Source: Oligoflexia bacterium (GTDB lineage Bacteria; Bdellovibrionota; UBA1018). Taken from it: DNA of 5,969 nucleotides. Below, one piece after another: positions 5,405 through 5,969 of this stretch; the stretch's first letter is position 1, and every line of letters starts with the position of its first letter. The stretch covers positions 1 to 5,969 of the forward strand of contig JANXTV010000422.1 in assembly GCA_025352185.1 (NCBI GenBank), in the 5' to 3' direction. The position numbers and the translations under genes are program-made. The notes beneath the pieces were generated by a model. It ran no database searches. It had not been told where the DNA came from and saw nothing but the letters and a program-made list of their open reading frames with translations.

Positions 5405-5713
5405 TTATTGAAGGGTATAGTCCTTCGACTCTCGGTCGTTGCCTTCAACTTTTACTAATTTATTATAGATTCCGATGAGGAGGAAACACGGGGCCCACTG
5501 ACAGACGAAGACGCCGAGTTCTTTCTTTTCGGAAAAGAGTTGGAATCCCGCCGAGATTGCCATGCTCCCTACGGCTAAACCCAGCCACGTCATCGACGGA
5601 GCTTTTGCCGTTTGGTTTTCAATCGTTTTCGTGAGTTTACCCTCCGATTTCGGAGAAGATTCGGTGGGAGAGTAAGGCGAGCGGAAATCGTTTTCGATGG
5701 TTTCGGTATTCAT
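5405..5713 (-). CDS. Small two-helix membrane protein, unknown function
   Basis: This 102-residue protein has a polar, Ser/Thr/Lys-rich N-terminal region (1-40) and then two hydrophobic helices, about 42-59 (TWLGLAVGSMAISAGFQL) and 66-83 (LGVFVCQWAPCFLLIGIY), ending in a charged tail. The pattern of a short loop, then F-V-x-Q-W-A-P-x-F-L-L-x-G-I-Y-N-K, matches small uncharacterised membrane proteins I recall from several bacteria; this is memory, not a search. Two cysteines flank the QWAP motif (C71 and C75). There is a good ribosome-binding site (GAAGGA about 5 nt before the ATG). A strong hairpin follows the stop codon, so it is probably transcribed alone or ends its own unit before the nuclease gene. 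It is divergent from the secreted-protein gene at the window end. The role is unknown. Confidence 0.78.
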   Translation of the reverse strand: MNTETIENDFRSPYSPTESSPKSEGKLTKTIENQTAKAPSMTWLGLAVGSMAISAGFQLFSEKKELGVFVCQWAPCFLLIGIYNKLVKVEGNDRESKDYTLQ

Positions 5714-5870
5714 AGTGGTCCTTCGGTTTGAGTTGAGGGGTGTTCACTCGGAATAGTGCAACCGTCGTACCGGGGCGAATCGGGCGTTCCGGCCCGCGCG
5801 CGGAACCCATGGAAAGCGATCCGCCGCGAATTCATAAAAAAGTGTGTGATTTCAAATCTGTAGTAATTTC
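5714..5870. other. Divergent intergenic spacer, GC-rich then AT-rich
   Basis: This spacer has no convincing ORF. Its first part is GC-rich and carries a weak inverted repeat, GTTCCG (5786-5791) with CGGAAC (5801-5806). From about 5830 it becomes AT-rich toward the plus-strand promoter. I see no confident promoter for the minus-strand gene at 5713; its leader has ACACCCC about 23 nt before the start codon. Confidence 0.5.
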
Positions 5871-5897
5871 TTGACTAATAAAGTCGACTATTATAAA
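5871..5897 (+). promoter_or_regulatory. Promoter of the truncated secreted-protein gene
   Basis: TTGACT (5871-5876) and TATAAA (5892-5897) each match five of six positions of a vegetative promoter, with a short 15-bp spacer. The region is clearly AT-rich against a GC-rich surrounding. The implied start of transcription is about 15 nt before the ATG at 5920. The spacer holds the palindrome AGTCGACT (5882-5889), and a near-repeat GACTAATAAAGT / GACTATTATAAAGT spans 5873-5899, which could be an operator. Confidence 0.55.
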
Positions 5898-5919
5898 GTT
5901 TGCGGGAATTGGAAGCCGT

Positions 5920-5969
5920 ATGAAAACCACCCTCACCCTGATTTCGCTCTTAGCATCCCTGATCTTTTC
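5920..5969 (+). CDS. N-terminus of a probable secreted or exported protein, cut by the window end
   Basis: Only the first 16 codons are present, reading MKTTLTLISLLASLIF. A Lys after Met followed by an uninterrupted hydrophobic stretch is typical of a signal peptide, so the product is probably exported to the periplasm or beyond. A GGAAG lies about 4-5 nt before the ATG and a good promoter lies just upstream at 5871-5897, supporting the start. Nothing can be said about the mature protein because the rest is outside the window. It is divergent from the small two-helix membrane protein gene, sharing a 206-bp spacer. Confidence 0.6.
   Translation, partial: MKTTLTLISLLASLIF

Noticed and set aside
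5786..5806. Inverted repeat GTTCCG/CGGAAC in the divergent spacer
   Set aside because: The stem is only 6 bp in a GC-rich stretch with no T-run and no nearby stop codon to serve; treated as chance.

Overview
The window looks like chromosomal DNA of a Gram-negative bacterium with moderately high GC. Genes are densely packed, ribosome-binding sites are mostly purine-rich AAGGA/GGAG types, and several products resemble the YqjD/YqjE kind of inner-membrane stress protein. I cannot name the organism from sequence alone. A soil or predatory proteobacterial-type lineage (Bdellovibrionota or similar) would fit, but this is a guess. I see no phage, transposon, integron, tRNA, rRNA or CRISPR signal.

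Layout. (1) Positions 27-2767, minus strand, in transcription order: a hemerythrin (HHE) protein; a zinc-dependent alcohol/formaldehyde dehydrogenase; a conserved uncharacterised protein with a PGWGID motif and a C-terminal membrane anchor; and a small Ser-rich protein with one hydrophobic segment. The last three are closely spaced and are probably one operon. A strong hairpin separates the hemerythrin gene from the dehydrogenase. (2) Positions 2768-2939: a divergent intergenic region. (3) Positions 2940-4373, plus strand: a compact three-gene operon encoding a membrane-anchored protein with a histone-H1-like basic tail, a Holin-X/YqjE-type two-helix membrane protein, and a coiled-coil protein with a YqjD-like glycine-rich anchor that overlaps the previous gene by ATGA. 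(4) Positions 4377-5288, minus strand: a GIY-YIG endonuclease resembling the N-terminal half of UvrC, or Cho, converging on the operon with only 3 bp between stop codons. (5) Positions 5289-5404: a long perfect-arm hairpin. (6) Positions 5405-5713, minus strand: a small two-helix membrane protein. (7) Positions 5714-5919: an intergenic region with a good promoter, leading to the first 16 codons of a secreted protein cut by the window end.

Taken together this reads as a general-stress and cell-envelope locus: aldehyde detoxification, a di-iron oxygen/NO-type sensor or scavenger, several membrane-anchored helical proteins, and a DNA-repair-type nuclease. That joint role is inferred from family types and proximity. 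The most unusual items are the basic-tailed membrane protein in a YqjD/YqjE-like operon, the UvrC-like nuclease that keeps its catalytic residues but lacks the cysteine cluster, and the structured spacers downstream of two minus-strand genes.
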